Assembly: GCF_947488025.1 (NCBI RefSeq)
Contig: NZ_CANKYS010000011.1
Span: forward strand, 62,001-126,000
Source of the DNA: an uncultured Nocardioides sp.
GTDB lineage: Bacteria > Actinomycetota > Actinomycetes > Propionibacteriales > Nocardioidaceae
Length of the DNA: 64,000 nucleotides
Direction: 5' to 3'
Part shown: in pieces, positions 54,365 to 62,834 of the stretch
How the letters are laid out: the number at the start of each line of letters is the position of its first letter
How positions within the stretch are numbered: the stretch's first letter is position 1
Translations under genes and position numbers: made by a program
Notes under the pieces: generated by a model
What the model was told of the DNA's origin: nothing
The model's database searches: none
What the model saw: the letters and a program-made list of their open reading frames with translations, nothing else

Positions 54365-56548
54365 TCAGTCGTTCTTGATCTCTTCGATCAGCTTGGCGCC
54401 GAGCGTCTGGCTGAGCAGCGACTCGGTGTCGATGGCCGCGGAGTCGGCGTCGGGATCGTCGGGGTCCACGTCGTCGTCGGCGGAGCGGACGGGACCTGTC
54501 GGCTCGGCCGGCCCCCCGGACCGGGCGGCCTCGAGCGCCTCACGGGCGGGTGCGGCCGAGACCGGCGGCGGGGCGACGGGAGCGGCAGGCGCGGCGGCGC
54601 CGGTCACCCAGTCGGGCGGCGCGTCGGGAGCCTCCTGCCCCGGGGTGCCGGGAGGGCCGGGAGGCGCGGCGGCGGGGACGGCGGGCGCCGTGGGCGCCGT
54701 GGGGTCGGTGGCCGCCTGGCGCACGACCGGCGCCTGCGCGGCGGCGCCCGACGGGTCGACGATCGACTCGACGCGCCAGTCCATGCCGACCACGTCGATC
54801 GCGGCCTGCCTCAGGATCTCGTCGCATCCGCCGTTGACGAAGGAGTCCCGCGCGCCCGAGTTGGCGAAGCCGACCGTCAGCCGCACGCCGTCGACGTCGA
54901 CCACGTGGGCGTGCTGGGACAGCACCATCCAGGCGAGGCGGCGACGGTTCTTGGTCTGCTCGAGGATGTCGGGCCACAGCCGGCGTACGTCGACGAGGCT
55001 GAGGCCGCCGCGCGGACCGGCCGGCTGCTCGGCGACCGGGGCGTCGGGTCCGGCAGCGGCGGCCGGGGCCTGGGTCGGCTCGGCGACGACCGGGGGTGCC
55101 TGCGGCGTGGAGGGCTCCTGCGCCGGCGGACCCGGCATCGGCGGGGGCGGCGGCGGACCGTCGTCGCGAGCGGACGGGGCCGCGGTGGGCATCGGCGGCG
55201 GCGGAGCCGGCTCGTCGCTGCGCGACGGGGCTGCGGGCTGAGGTGCAGCAGCAGGCGCGGGCTCGGGTGCGGGCGCCGCCTGGGGTGCGGGCGCCGCCTG
55301 GGGTGCGGGCGCCGCCTGGGGTGCGGTCCGGGGCGGGGCGGCCGGGGCCTCGTCGCGCGCGGCGGGCGCGGGGGCTCCGGTGACGTCCATGCGGCGCTCG
55401 AGCCGCTCCAGGCGTGCCATCACTCCGTCGGACGTGTGGTCGGCGCCCGGCAGCAGGACCCGTGCGCAGAGCAGCTCGAGCAGCAGGCGCGGGGCGGTGG
55501 CGCCACGCATCTCGGTGAGGCCGGCGGCCACGATGTCGGCGGCGCGGCTGAGCTCGATCGCGCCGAAGCGCGCGGCCTGGGCCACGAGGCGCTCACCGGC
55601 GTCCTCCGAGACGTCGATCAGCCCGGTCGCCGGAGCGTCGGGCACGGCGGTGACGATGACGAGGTCGCGCAGCCGGCGCAGGAGGTCCTCGGTGAAGCGG
55701 CGCGGGTCCTGCCCGGTCTCCACGACCTTGTCGACCACCGAGAACACCGTCGCGCCGTCGCGGGTGGCGAACGCCTCGACCACCTCGTCGAGGAGCGAGT
55801 CGGGGGTGAAGCCGAGCAGGTCGGTCGCGAGCTTGTGGGTGACCCCGGCTGCACCGGCACCGCCGAGGAGCTGGTCGAGCACGGACAGCGTGTCGCGCGC
55901 CGACCCGGCCCCGGCGCGTACGACGAGGGGCAGCGCGGCCGGCTCGATCGCCACGCCCTCCTCGCCGGCGAGCTGGGACAGGTAGTCGCTCAGCAGGCGC
56001 GGCGGGATCAGCCGGAAGGGGTAGTGGTGGGTGCGCGAGCGGATCGTCGGCAGCACCTTGTCGGGCTCGGTCGTGGCGAAGATGAACCGGAGGTGGGGCG
56101 GCGGCTCCTCGACGAGCTTGAGCAGGGCGTTGAAGCCCTGCGTGGTGACCATGTGGGCCTCGTCGATGATGTAGACCTTGTAGCGGTCGCGCACCGGGGC
56201 GAAGAACGCCTTCTCCCGCAGGTCACGGGCGTCGTCCACGCCGCCGTGGGAGGCCGCATCGATCTCGATGACGTCGATCGAGCCCGGGCCGCCGCGGGCG
56301 AGGTCGCGGCAGCTGTCGCACTCGCCGCAGGGGTCGGAGATCGGCGCCTGCGCACAGTTGAGCGCGCGGGCCAGGATGCGGGCCGAGGTGGTCTTGCCGC
56401 ACCCACGCGGACCGGAGAAGAGGTAGGCGTGGTTGACCCGGTTGGCCGCCAGCGCGGCCCGGAGCGGCTCGGTCACGTGGTCCTGCCCGATGACCTCCTG
56501 GAAGGTCTCGGGCCGGTAGCGGCGATAGAGCGCGAGCGGTGACTCCAC
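54365..56548 (-). CDS. dnaX: DNA polymerase III subunits gamma/tau
   Basis: 727 residues from GTG 56548. AAA+ clamp-loader core: LYRRYRPETFQEVIGQDHV, Walker A FSGPRGCGKTTSARILARAL, zinc Cys (LNCAQAP, CGECDSC), Walker B YIIDEAHM, sensor ATTEPDKVLPTIRSR. After about residue 400 comes a long Ala/Pro-rich linker with three identical six-residue repeats, then a tau-type C-terminal domain (LSLVDVRRLWPDILEQ) and the end LLSQTLGAKLIEEI. No slippery heptamer was noticed, so only tau may be made. A -10 box TAGGGT lies seven bases upstream. Confidence 0.96.
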   Translation of the reverse strand: MESPLALYRRYRPETFQEVIGQDHVTEPLRAALAANRVNHAYLFSGPRGCGKTTSARILARALNCAQAPISDPCGECDSCRDLARGGPGSIDVIEIDAASHGGVDDARDLREKAFFAPVRDRYKVYIIDEAHMVTTQGFNALLKLVEEPPPHLRFIFATTEPDKVLPTIRSRTHHYPFRLIPPRLLSDYLSQLAGEEGVAIEPAALPLVVRAGAGSARDTLSVLDQLLGGAGAAGVTHKLATDLLGFTPDSLLDEVVEAFATRDGATVFSVVDKVVETGQDPRRFTEDLLRRLRDLVIVTAVPDAPATGLIDVSEDAGERLVAQAARFGAIELSRAADIVAAGLTEMRGATAPRLLLELLCARVLLPGADHTSDGVMARLERLERRMDVTGAPAPAARDEAPAAPPRTAPQAAPAPQAAPAPQAAPAPEPAPAAAPQPAAPSRSDEPAPPPPMPTAAPSARDDGPPPPPPMPGPPAQEPSTPQAPPVVAEPTQAPAAAAGPDAPVAEQPAGPRGGLSLVDVRRLWPDILEQTKNRRRLAWMVLSQHAHVVDVDGVRLTVGFANSGARDSFVNGGCDEILRQAAIDVVGMDWRVESIVDPSGAAAQAPVVRQAATDPTAPTAPAVPAAAPPGPPGTPGQEAPDAPPDWVTGAAAPAAPVAPPPVSAAPAREALEAARSGGPAEPTGPVRSADDDVDPDDPDADSAAIDTESLLSQTLGAKLIEEIKND
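55265..55320 (-). repeat. Three 18-bp tandem repeats in the dnaX linker
   Basis: The 18-base unit GTGCGGGCGCCGCCTGGG occurs three times in a row, coding for the repeated PAPQAA linker. Copy number could vary without changing the frame. Confidence 0.85.
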
Positions 56549-56555
56549 GTCGTGA

Positions 56556-56561
56556 ACCCTA
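56556..56561 (-). promoter_or_regulatory. -10 box TAGGGT, leaderless geometry for dnaX
   Basis: TAGGGT on the minus strand, seven bases, then GTG 56548. Confidence 0.65.
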
Positions 56562-56632
56562 ACCGTGCCCACCCACAGCGACCACGGGCCGGGCACACCG
56601 GCCGCGGGCCACCACGTACCCGGACATGAAGA

Positions 56633-56724
56633 GGCCCCCCACGCACCCGTCAGAGCTCACTTACCCTTGCTGCCTTCCGGCCCTGGGGGAATTGGGCGAG
56701 GTGACGCCGCGTGGGGGGTTGCCG
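56633..56724 (-). ncRNA. ffs: Signal recognition particle RNA (4.5S type)
   Basis: On the minus strand the conserved apical loop GGCCGGAAGGCAGCAAGGG is present, and the ends pair as CCCCCCACGC/GCGTGGGGGG (56709-56718 with 56635-56644), giving the small-type hairpin of about 90 bases. It lies upstream of dnaX on the same strand, a frequent location. A -10 box TAGACT (56728-56733) and a -35-like TTGGGC (56752-56757) with 18-base spacing precede it. Confidence 0.93.
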
Positions 56725-56787
56725 GGGAGTCTAGGCGAGCCGATAACCGGTGCCCAAACCCGGGCAGCGGCAGCTGGCGTCGGGCCG

Positions 56788-56995
56788 GTGCAACCCCTGA
56801 CCGAAGCCCGGATCCGCGCGTCCTTCGTCAACTGCACCAAGGGCGAGGCCACCCGGCTCAACGTGCCCCGTGACCTCGCGACCCGGCCGTGGGACGACCG
56901 GGATGCACGAGACGCTCACCGTCGGCCAGCGCGCCGACCGGCTCCGCGACAACCTCGGCGCGTTCGTCGTACGGGTCCGCACCGAGCCCCGGTGA
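56788..56995 (+). pseudogene. Remnant of an FBP-domain (EF-G-binding, treble-clef zinc finger) protein gene
   Basis: GTG 56788 opens LTEARIRASFVNCTKGEA and continues to RDLATRPWDD, the N-terminus of the actinobacterial FBP-domain family. From 56903 a different frame reads MHETLTVGQRADRLRDNLG up to FVVRVRTEPR and TGA 56993-56995, the family's C-terminus. The roughly 100 central residues with the zinc-binding Cys are missing and the two parts are out of frame. It lies between the SRP RNA and tRNA-Ser genes. Confidence 0.8.
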
Positions 56996-57029
56996 GCGCA
57001 CGCGATTTCACCGGCCCCGAGTCGACCGG

Positions 57030-57035
57030 TACGCT
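57030..57035 (+). promoter_or_regulatory. tRNA-Ser promoter -10 box TACGCT
   Basis: TACGCT, seven bases before the mature 5' end; a -35-like TTTCAC at 57006-57011 gives an 18-base spacer. Confidence 0.5.
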
Positions 57036-57042
57036 CCTCCGC

Positions 57043-57128
57043 GGAGGTATCGCCTAGTGGCCTATGGCGCTCGCTTGGAAAGCGGGTTGGGTTAATAGCC
57101 CTCGGGGGTTCGAATCCCCCTACCTCCG
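57043..57128 (+). tRNA. tRNA-Ser (anticodon GGA)
   Basis: 86-base class II tRNA: acceptor GGAGGTA/TACCTCC, anticodon stem CTCGC/GCGGG with loop TTGGAAA (GGA), long variable arm, T arm GGGGG-TTCGAAT-CCCCC, discriminator G. CCA is not encoded. Confidence 0.96.
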
Positions 57129-57135
57129 CCGTCAC

Positions 57136-57173
57136 CACCAGGACCTCCACTCGCACGAGTGGAGGTCCTGGTG
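57136..57173 (+). terminator. Perfect 18-bp hairpin after tRNA-Ser
   Basis: CACCAGGACCTCCACTCG (57136-57153), two bases, and the exact complement (57156-57173). It begins eight bases after the tRNA. Confidence 0.85.
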
Positions 57174-57272
57174 CGTCTGGCGGTCCGTGCGGCCCCGATC
57201 TCGTACGACGGATCCGGTCGGCGGATCTGCGACCATGGTGCCCTCGCGCGTGCAGGGGACGGGAGTCGCAGG

Positions 57273-60032
57273 GTGGCTCTGAGCGGACCGGAAGGCCTTG
57301 GCCGGACCGACCTGCTGCGCGCCCTCGCCGACCGGATCGGCAGCGGCACCGGCGCCCTCGTGCTCGTGGAGGGCGAGCCCGGCGTCGGGAAGACCCGGCT
57401 GCTCACCGACCTGGGCCGGCGCGTGCCCGACGTCCGGCGCGTGCACGTGCCGACCCGGAGGTACGACGTACGTCCCGCGGGCGGGCTCCTCGACGCGCTG
57501 GGGCTCGGCCTCCCGGCCCCCGACCCCGGCCGACGCTCGCCCCTGGAGACGCCGGCGGCTCCGCACTCTGGCGTGGTCGACCTCGTCCGCTCCGCGGTCC
57601 GGTCGGCCGCGGAGGGCGGGACGACCGTGGTGATGGTCGACGACCTGCACTGGTCCGACGCCGACACCCTGGGTGCGATGGGCGCCCTCATCGACCTGAC
57701 CGACACGCTTCCCCTCTCGCTCCTGCTGGCCCGCCGCCCCGCGCCACGATCACCGGCCCTCGACGCGCTCGTCGAGCGCTGCCGGGAGGCCGACGCCGAC
57801 GTGGTGCGCCTCGAGGGCCTGCCCGAGCCCGACGTCGTCGAGCTCGCCGGGCGGTTGGTGGGTGGCCGGCCGGGCCCGCGCCTGCGACAGCGGCTGGTCG
57901 CGGCCGGCGGCAATCCGTTCCTGGTCGAGCAGCTCGTCGCCCAGGCACACCGGACCGGCCTGCTCCACGACCTGTCGGACGGGTCGATCGAGCTGAGCAC
58001 GCCCGAGGCGCTGCCGGACGGCTCGGCCGTGCTGCGCCGGATGGTCGACCTGGAGGAGCGACCCGCGCTGGTGCTGCGCGCCCTGGCGCTCCTCGACGGG
58101 CGCGCGTCGTACGCCGAGCTGGCGGCGGCGACCGGGCGCGACGTGCTCGACCTGGTCGGGGCCGTCCAGCGGTGCCGGGAGGCCGGGGTGGTGGTCGAGG
58201 ACGGCGAGGGGCTCAGGATCAGCCACGAGCTCGTCCGTGAGGCCGTCGAGGCCGACCTGCCGGCCGGCTCCGTGCCCGAGCTCAGGCGGCAGGTCGGTCA
58301 CCGCCTCCTCGACGCAGGCGCGGCGCCGGACCGGGTGGCGGCGCAGTTCCTGCGATCGGGACAGGGCATCGACCACGAGGCCGCCGCGGTGCTCACGTCC
58401 GTGGCCGGGTCGATGGTCGAGCGGGCGCCGGCGACCGCCGTCGACCTGTTCGAGCGGGCGATCGCCCTGGCGGGCCACGTCGGGCCGGAGGCGACGGCCG
58501 CTCAGGTGGGGCTCGTCGACGCACTCTTCTGGTCCGGCCGCGCGACCAGTGCCCTCGCCCTCGCCGACCGGCTCCGCGGTGCCGCCCGCCCGGCCAGCCG
58601 GCTGGCAGCCGAGGAGACCGGGATCCGCTGCCTGACGATCCTCGGGCGGCCGGCCGAGGCACTGGACCGGGCACGCGCCATGCCCCGGGAGCCCGACAGC
58701 CTCGCGTGGACGGAGGCGCTCACCGCGGCGATGGCCATGTTCGCCCTCGAGCTCGCCGAGGCCGAGACGTGCGCCACGGCGGCGCTCGCCGCCTGCGAGG
58801 CGCACCCGGACCGCTTCGCGGAGGTGCTCGCGTGGAGCGTGCGGGCCTGGGTCCTGAACCTCGGCGGCTACCACGCCGACGCCGTCGAGCCCGCCGCCAC
58901 CGCCGTACGCCTGGCCGACGAGAGCGCCCACGGCGCCGGTCACCGGATGGCGCCGAGGCTGTTCCACGGGCTCGCGCTGGAGAGCGCCGGCGACTCGACG
59001 GCCGCGGCCGAGACGCTGCGGCAGGGCCTGCTGATCGCCGACGACCTCGGCGCCAGGTGGGCGGTGCCGTTCTACCGGTACGCCGTCGCGCTCGGGCACT
59101 GGAACGCCGGACGGTGGTCGGCGGCGGAGCGCGAGTGCCACGAGGGCCTGCGGATCGCGGCCGAGGAGGGCATCGCGCTGGCCGCGCCGTGGGCCCACGC
59201 GGTGCTGGCCGGTGTCGCGGTCCACGCCGGGGCACTGGACCGGGCGGCGGCGCACCTGGACGAGGGCGACCGGGCCATCGCGGCCGGTGGGGTCCAGGTG
59301 GGGCTCGACTGGCTCGCCTGGATCCGCGCGCTGCACCTCGAGGCGCTCGGGCAGCCCGGGACGGCGTACGCCCTCCTGGTCCAGGCGTGGGGCCTCGCCG
59401 AGGCCGTCCACGCCAACGCCGCCCTCACGCTGTTCGGCCCCGACCTGGTGCGGATGAGCGTGCTGGCCGGGGAGCTGGGCACCGCGCGGGACGTGGTGGC
59501 TGCGATGGCGGCGGGGTCGCGTGCCGGGCGGGCCAACGTCGACGCCCACGTGGACCGCTGCCGCGGCCTGGTGGAGGGTGACCTGTCGCTGGTCGCACGG
59601 GCGAGGGCGGTCCACGCCGCGGGAGGCCGGCCGGTCGAGGTCCGGCTCGACGACGAGGCCGCGGTCCTCCTGCTGCTCCGCGCCGGCGCCCCCGAGGCCG
59701 GCGCGCGGCTGCGGGCCGTCGTCGCGGACTGCGCGGACGTCGGGATGGTGCGCGTCGCCGACCGTCTCGAGCTCGCCGCCCGTGCAGCCGCATCGGCGAC
59801 CCCTGTCGAGGAGGGGCCCCGGGACGGGTGGGCGGCGCTGACGCCGACCGAGCTGCGGGTGGTCGCGCTCGTGGCGTCGGGCCGGACCAACGCCGAGGTC
59901 GCCGCCGCGCTCAGGGCCTCGGTCCGCACCGTGGAGTCGCACCTCTACCGGACCTACGCCAAGCTCGGCGTCAAGAACCGCACCGAGCTCGCCCTCGCCC
60001 ACAACCAGCGTTCACCGGGCGAGGGAGGCTAG
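57273..60032 (+). CDS. LAL-type LuxR family regulator with AAA/NACHT-like ATPase
   Basis: 919 residues from GTG 57273 (GGGAG upstream); the longer frame back to 57159 overlaps the tRNA terminator and is not used. N-terminal ATPase: Walker A VEGEPGVGKTRLLTDL at about residue 31, Walker B TVVMVDDLHWSDADT. A long alpha-helical, TPR-like middle follows, and the C-terminus is a LuxR HTH (LTPTELRVVALVASGRTNAE, SVRTVESHLYRTYAKLGVK). LAL regulators switch on catabolic or secondary-metabolite genes on binding an inducer. The next gene, a flavin monooxygenase, is convergent and overlaps its end by 21 bases. Confidence 0.92.
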   Translation: MALSGPEGLGRTDLLRALADRIGSGTGALVLVEGEPGVGKTRLLTDLGRRVPDVRRVHVPTRRYDVRPAGGLLDALGLGLPAPDPGRRSPLETPAAPHSGVVDLVRSAVRSAAEGGTTVVMVDDLHWSDADTLGAMGALIDLTDTLPLSLLLARRPAPRSPALDALVERCREADADVVRLEGLPEPDVVELAGRLVGGRPGPRLRQRLVAAGGNPFLVEQLVAQAHRTGLLHDLSDGSIELSTPEALPDGSAVLRRMVDLEERPALVLRALALLDGRASYAELAAATGRDVLDLVGAVQRCREAGVVVEDGEGLRISHELVREAVEADLPAGSVPELRRQVGHRLLDAGAAPDRVAAQFLRSGQGIDHEAAAVLTSVAGSMVERAPATAVDLFERAIALAGHVGPEATAAQVGLVDALFWSGRATSALALADRLRGAARPASRLAAEETGIRCLTILGRPAEALDRARAMPREPDSLAWTEALTAAMAMFALELAEAETCATAALAACEAHPDRFAEVLAWSVRAWVLNLGGYHADAVEPAATAVRLADESAHGAGHRMAPRLFHGLALESAGDSTAAAETLRQGLLIADDLGARWAVPFYRYAVALGHWNAGRWSAAERECHEGLRIAAEEGIALAAPWAHAVLAGVAVHAGALDRAAAHLDEGDRAIAAGGVQVGLDWLAWIRALHLEALGQPGTAYALLVQAWGLAEAVHANAALTLFGPDLVRMSVLAGELGTARDVVAAMAAGSRAGRANVDAHVDRCRGLVEGDLSLVARARAVHAAGGRPVEVRLDDEAAVLLLLRAGAPEAGARLRAVVADCADVGMVRVADRLELAARAAASATPVEEGPRDGWAALTPTELRVVALVASGRTNAEVAAALRASVRTVESHLYRTYAKLGVKNRTELALAHNQRSPGEGG

Positions 60033-61394
60033 CCGGCCGCGACGCGTCGGGTCGTGCTGATCCGCTCCGGCCCGTCGGGCGCCCCGACGCAGCTCGACCC
60101 GGCACTCGTGCTGGTAGACCGCGCCGTTCATCTGGTAGCGGTTGCGCGAGGAGTCCACGAAGTTCCGGCGGACCCGGTCGAGGTCGGCCCCGATCGCGCT
60201 GCGCATCCGGGCGGGGTCCGGGAGCACGTAGTCGCCGCTCAGGTGCGCGGCGACCAGGCGCGCCTGCGACTCGAAGAGCGGCAGGAACCCCCAGCCGACG
60301 GCCTGCAGGAAGCCGACGAAGTGCAGCGACGGGTGTTCGGGGTGGAAGACCCGGAGGTAGAGAGGGACACGGTTGTCGTCGGAGTCGAAGACGGCCGCGT
60401 CGAGGAACGGCGTGGTGGTGCGGTAGCCGGTGCAGTAGATGATCTCGTCGACCTCCTCCCGGCTGCCGTCCGTGAACTCCACGCTGCTGCCGGCGAGCCG
60501 GGCGACCTGCGGCCGCAGCCGGACCAGCCCGGCATCGATCCGGGCCGGCAGGTCCGCGGTGACCGTCGGCAGCGCGGAGCCGAAGTGGTGGTCGGGGCGC
60601 GGGAGGCCCGCGCGGGTCGGCGACCCGACGACGAGCCGGCAGTACGCCGTCAGCAGCGGCCCCGCGATCGGGCGCGGGAGGTAGGCGTTGACCAGGAACC
60701 CCAGCCAGGACGGCATCGCCCGGTCGATGCGCAGCCCGCGCGCGTAGTGGGGCAGCACGTAGCCGCCCCTGCGGATCGCGAGCACCGTGGTGTCGGCGAC
60801 GGCGCTGACGTCGGCGGCGATCTGGCTGCCGCTGTTCCCGAAGCCGACCACGAGCACCCGCTTGCCGGCGTACTCGTCGCGGCTGCGGTAGGTCTGGGAG
60901 TGCCGGGTCCCGCCGGAGAACTCGCCCGGGAAGTCGGGCAGCAACGGCTCGTTGTGGTGGCCGTTGGCGACGACGACCGCCGTGAAGAGCCTGGTCTCGC
61001 CGCTGGTGAGGGTGACGCGCCAGCGGTCGTCGGGCCCGGGCTCCACCCGGACGACCCCCGTGCCCCACTCGAAGCGGTCGCGGATGCCGTAGCGGTCGAG
61101 GCACCCCTCGAGGTAGGCCGACACCTGGTCGGCCCGGGGGAAGTCCGGGTAGCTGCGCGGCATCGGGTGGTCGCTGAGCTCGAACCAGCCCCGCGGGCTG
61201 TTGAGGGTCAGCGTCGGCCAGGCGTGGGTCATGCCGGTGGTGACCTGTGGGCACCAGACTCCCCCGGGCCCGGGACGCTGGTCGAAGCAGACGAAGTCCA
61301 CGCCGGACCGCGACAGCTCGACCGCCGTCGCCAGGCCGGCGGGGCCGGCGCCGATCACGCAGACGACGTCCCGGCCGGTGGCGCGGATCTCCAT
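60012..61394 (-). CDS. Flavin-containing monooxygenase-like oxidoreductase
   Basis: 460 residues from ATG 61394 with SD GGAGGGGG; an earlier ATG has no room for an SD. FAD site VIGAGPAGLATAVEL, NADPH site VVGFGNSGSQIAADVS, and between them the FMO/Baeyer-Villiger-type motif FSGGTRHSQTY. IIYCTGYRTTTPFLD is the conserved C-terminal block. It oxygenates soft nucleophiles or ketones; substrate unknown. It overlaps the end of the LAL regulator gene, making that regulator a plausible controller. Confidence 0.9.
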   Translation of the reverse strand: MEIRATGRDVVCVIGAGPAGLATAVELSRSGVDFVCFDQRPGPGGVWCPQVTTGMTHAWPTLTLNSPRGWFELSDHPMPRSYPDFPRADQVSAYLEGCLDRYGIRDRFEWGTGVVRVEPGPDDRWRVTLTSGETRLFTAVVVANGHHNEPLLPDFPGEFSGGTRHSQTYRSRDEYAGKRVLVVGFGNSGSQIAADVSAVADTTVLAIRRGGYVLPHYARGLRIDRAMPSWLGFLVNAYLPRPIAGPLLTAYCRLVVGSPTRAGLPRPDHHFGSALPTVTADLPARIDAGLVRLRPQVARLAGSSVEFTDGSREEVDEIIYCTGYRTTTPFLDAAVFDSDDNRVPLYLRVFHPEHPSLHFVGFLQAVGWGFLPLFESQARLVAAHLSGDYVLPDPARMRSAIGADLDRVRRNFVDSSRNRYQMNGAVYQHECRVELRRGARRAGADQHDPTRRGRLASLAR

Positions 61395-61485
61395 GTCCCC
61401 CTCCATCCCTCCCACGACAGGATGGAGCGCCACGCGCCGCGTGGTCATCAGTAGAAACACGCAAGGCCCGCGATCGGGCAGGGGT

Positions 61486-62787
61486 TCAGCGCAGCTGGGC
61501 CTTGAGGCCGTAGCGCCACTCCTCGGAGATCAGCAGGCTGCCTTCGTCGAGGCGTCGCTCGACGGCGTCGACGAGCATCGCCGAGGCCCGCTCGGGGTAG
61601 ACGCGGTCCCACGACAGCTCCGCGCGGTGCTCGAAGACGTTGTGGATGACGCTGGTCATCAGGTCCTTGTCGACGGGCGGGGCGAGGAAGTTGCTGCCGG
61701 CGAGGAACGTCTCGGAGCGGTCGGACCCGAAGCGCAGGGTCACGCACGGCACCTCGAGGACGTTGGCCTCCTCGACGATGCTGCCGGAGTCGGTGACGAT
61801 GACCGCGCACATCGACATCGCGGCGACGACGTCGAGGTAGCTGTCCCACACGGGCGTCGAGATGAGCGCGTCGCCGTACCTGGCCTCGAGGTCCTCGAGC
61901 CACTGGCGGCGCCCGAAGTTGTCGATCGCGGCCTCGGTGCCGAGGAGGCGGATGAAGAGGACGTGGTGCCCCTGCTCGAGCAGCGCCTCCATCGCGTCCA
62001 TGAGGAGGTTGAAGCGCTCGCGGTTGGTGGTGTTCTCGCGGCGGTGCACGCAGAACCGCAGGAACGAGCCGTCGCCCATCTGCGGGAACTTCTGGAGCAC
62101 CTGGTTCTTGTCGCTGCCGGCGACCGCCTGCGCGAGGGCGTCGACGACGGAGTTGCCGACGACGTCGATGGCGGCGGGCGCGAAGCCCTCCTCGACGAGG
62201 AACTCGCGGTTGAGCTCGACGGGGGCGGCGTGCAGGTCGGAGCCGGCGTCGGCGACCCGGGTGTTGAACTGCTCGGGCGAGGGCTCGCGGCTCCCCTTGG
62301 CCCAGCTGGTGCGGTCGATCGACTGCTCACGGAACGACGCCCAGTCGAGGTCGGCGCCCTGCTCGATCCAGCCCTTCAGCACCTCGGGCCTGGGCGAGAG
62401 GGTGCGCAGCCCGGCCTCGACGTGGACCAGCGCCTGGCGCTCGCCGAAGGTGGCGAGCGCGCCGGCCATCGCGGTGGTCGTGTCGCCGTGGACGTAGGTG
62501 ATGGGGAAGCCGCCGCGCTCGGAGAAGCCGCGCAGGTACTGGGCCAGCTTGGCCGTGATGCCGGAGACGAGGTCGTTGACGCCGCCGCGCACCTCGAGGT
62601 TGATGTCCTCGCGGACGCCGAACTCGTCGAGCATCGACTGCGAGAGGTTGTGGTCGTAGTGCTGACCGGTGTGGCACAGCACGACGTCGTGGCCGCGGTC
62701 GCGCAGCTCGTGGTAGATCGGCGCCTGCTTGATGATGTCGGGCTTGGTGCCGACGACGACGATGTGCTGGCTGTTCTCGTGGGACAT
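61486..62787 (-). CDS. wecB: UDP-N-acetylglucosamine 2-epimerase (non-hydrolysing) homologue with insertion
   Basis: 433 residues from ATG 62787 with SD GAAGGA, about 60 longer than typical WecB/MnaA. Catalytic landmarks are present: HGDTTTAMAGAL (Asp), HVEAGLRT (Glu), VHRRENTTNRERF (His), VTDSGSIVEEANVL (UDP binding). The N-terminal motif reads VGTKPDIIK where most family members have GTRPE. An extra stretch of about 40 residues follows RPEVLKGWIEQGAD before HAAPVELNREFL. It interconverts UDP-GlcNAc and UDP-ManNAc, a precursor of envelope glycans; specificity may differ because of the changes. It follows manC by 47 bases. Confidence 0.85.
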   Translation of the reverse strand: MSHENSQHIVVVGTKPDIIKQAPIYHELRDRGHDVVLCHTGQHYDHNLSQSMLDEFGVREDINLEVRGGVNDLVSGITAKLAQYLRGFSERGGFPITYVHGDTTTAMAGALATFGERQALVHVEAGLRTLSPRPEVLKGWIEQGADLDWASFREQSIDRTSWAKGSREPSPEQFNTRVADAGSDLHAAPVELNREFLVEEGFAPAAIDVVGNSVVDALAQAVAGSDKNQVLQKFPQMGDGSFLRFCVHRRENTTNRERFNLLMDAMEALLEQGHHVLFIRLLGTEAAIDNFGRRQWLEDLEARYGDALISTPVWDSYLDVVAAMSMCAVIVTDSGSIVEEANVLEVPCVTLRFGSDRSETFLAGSNFLAPPVDKDLMTSVIHNVFEHRAELSWDRVYPERASAMLVDAVERRLDEGSLLISEEWRYGLKAQLR

Positions 62788-62834
62788 GGGTTCCTTCAGG
62801 TGGGGCGGTCGTTCGGCAGGTCCGGAGGGACCGG

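Noticed and set aside
55265..55400. Programmed frameshift site for a separate dnaX gamma subunit
   Set aside because: No A-rich slippery heptamer with downstream hairpin was found; the Ala/Pro linker repeats alone do not support it.
57159..57272. Upstream extension of the LAL regulator
   Set aside because: It would begin inside the perfect terminator hairpin after tRNA-Ser, and the extra 38 residues do not resemble the family N-terminus.
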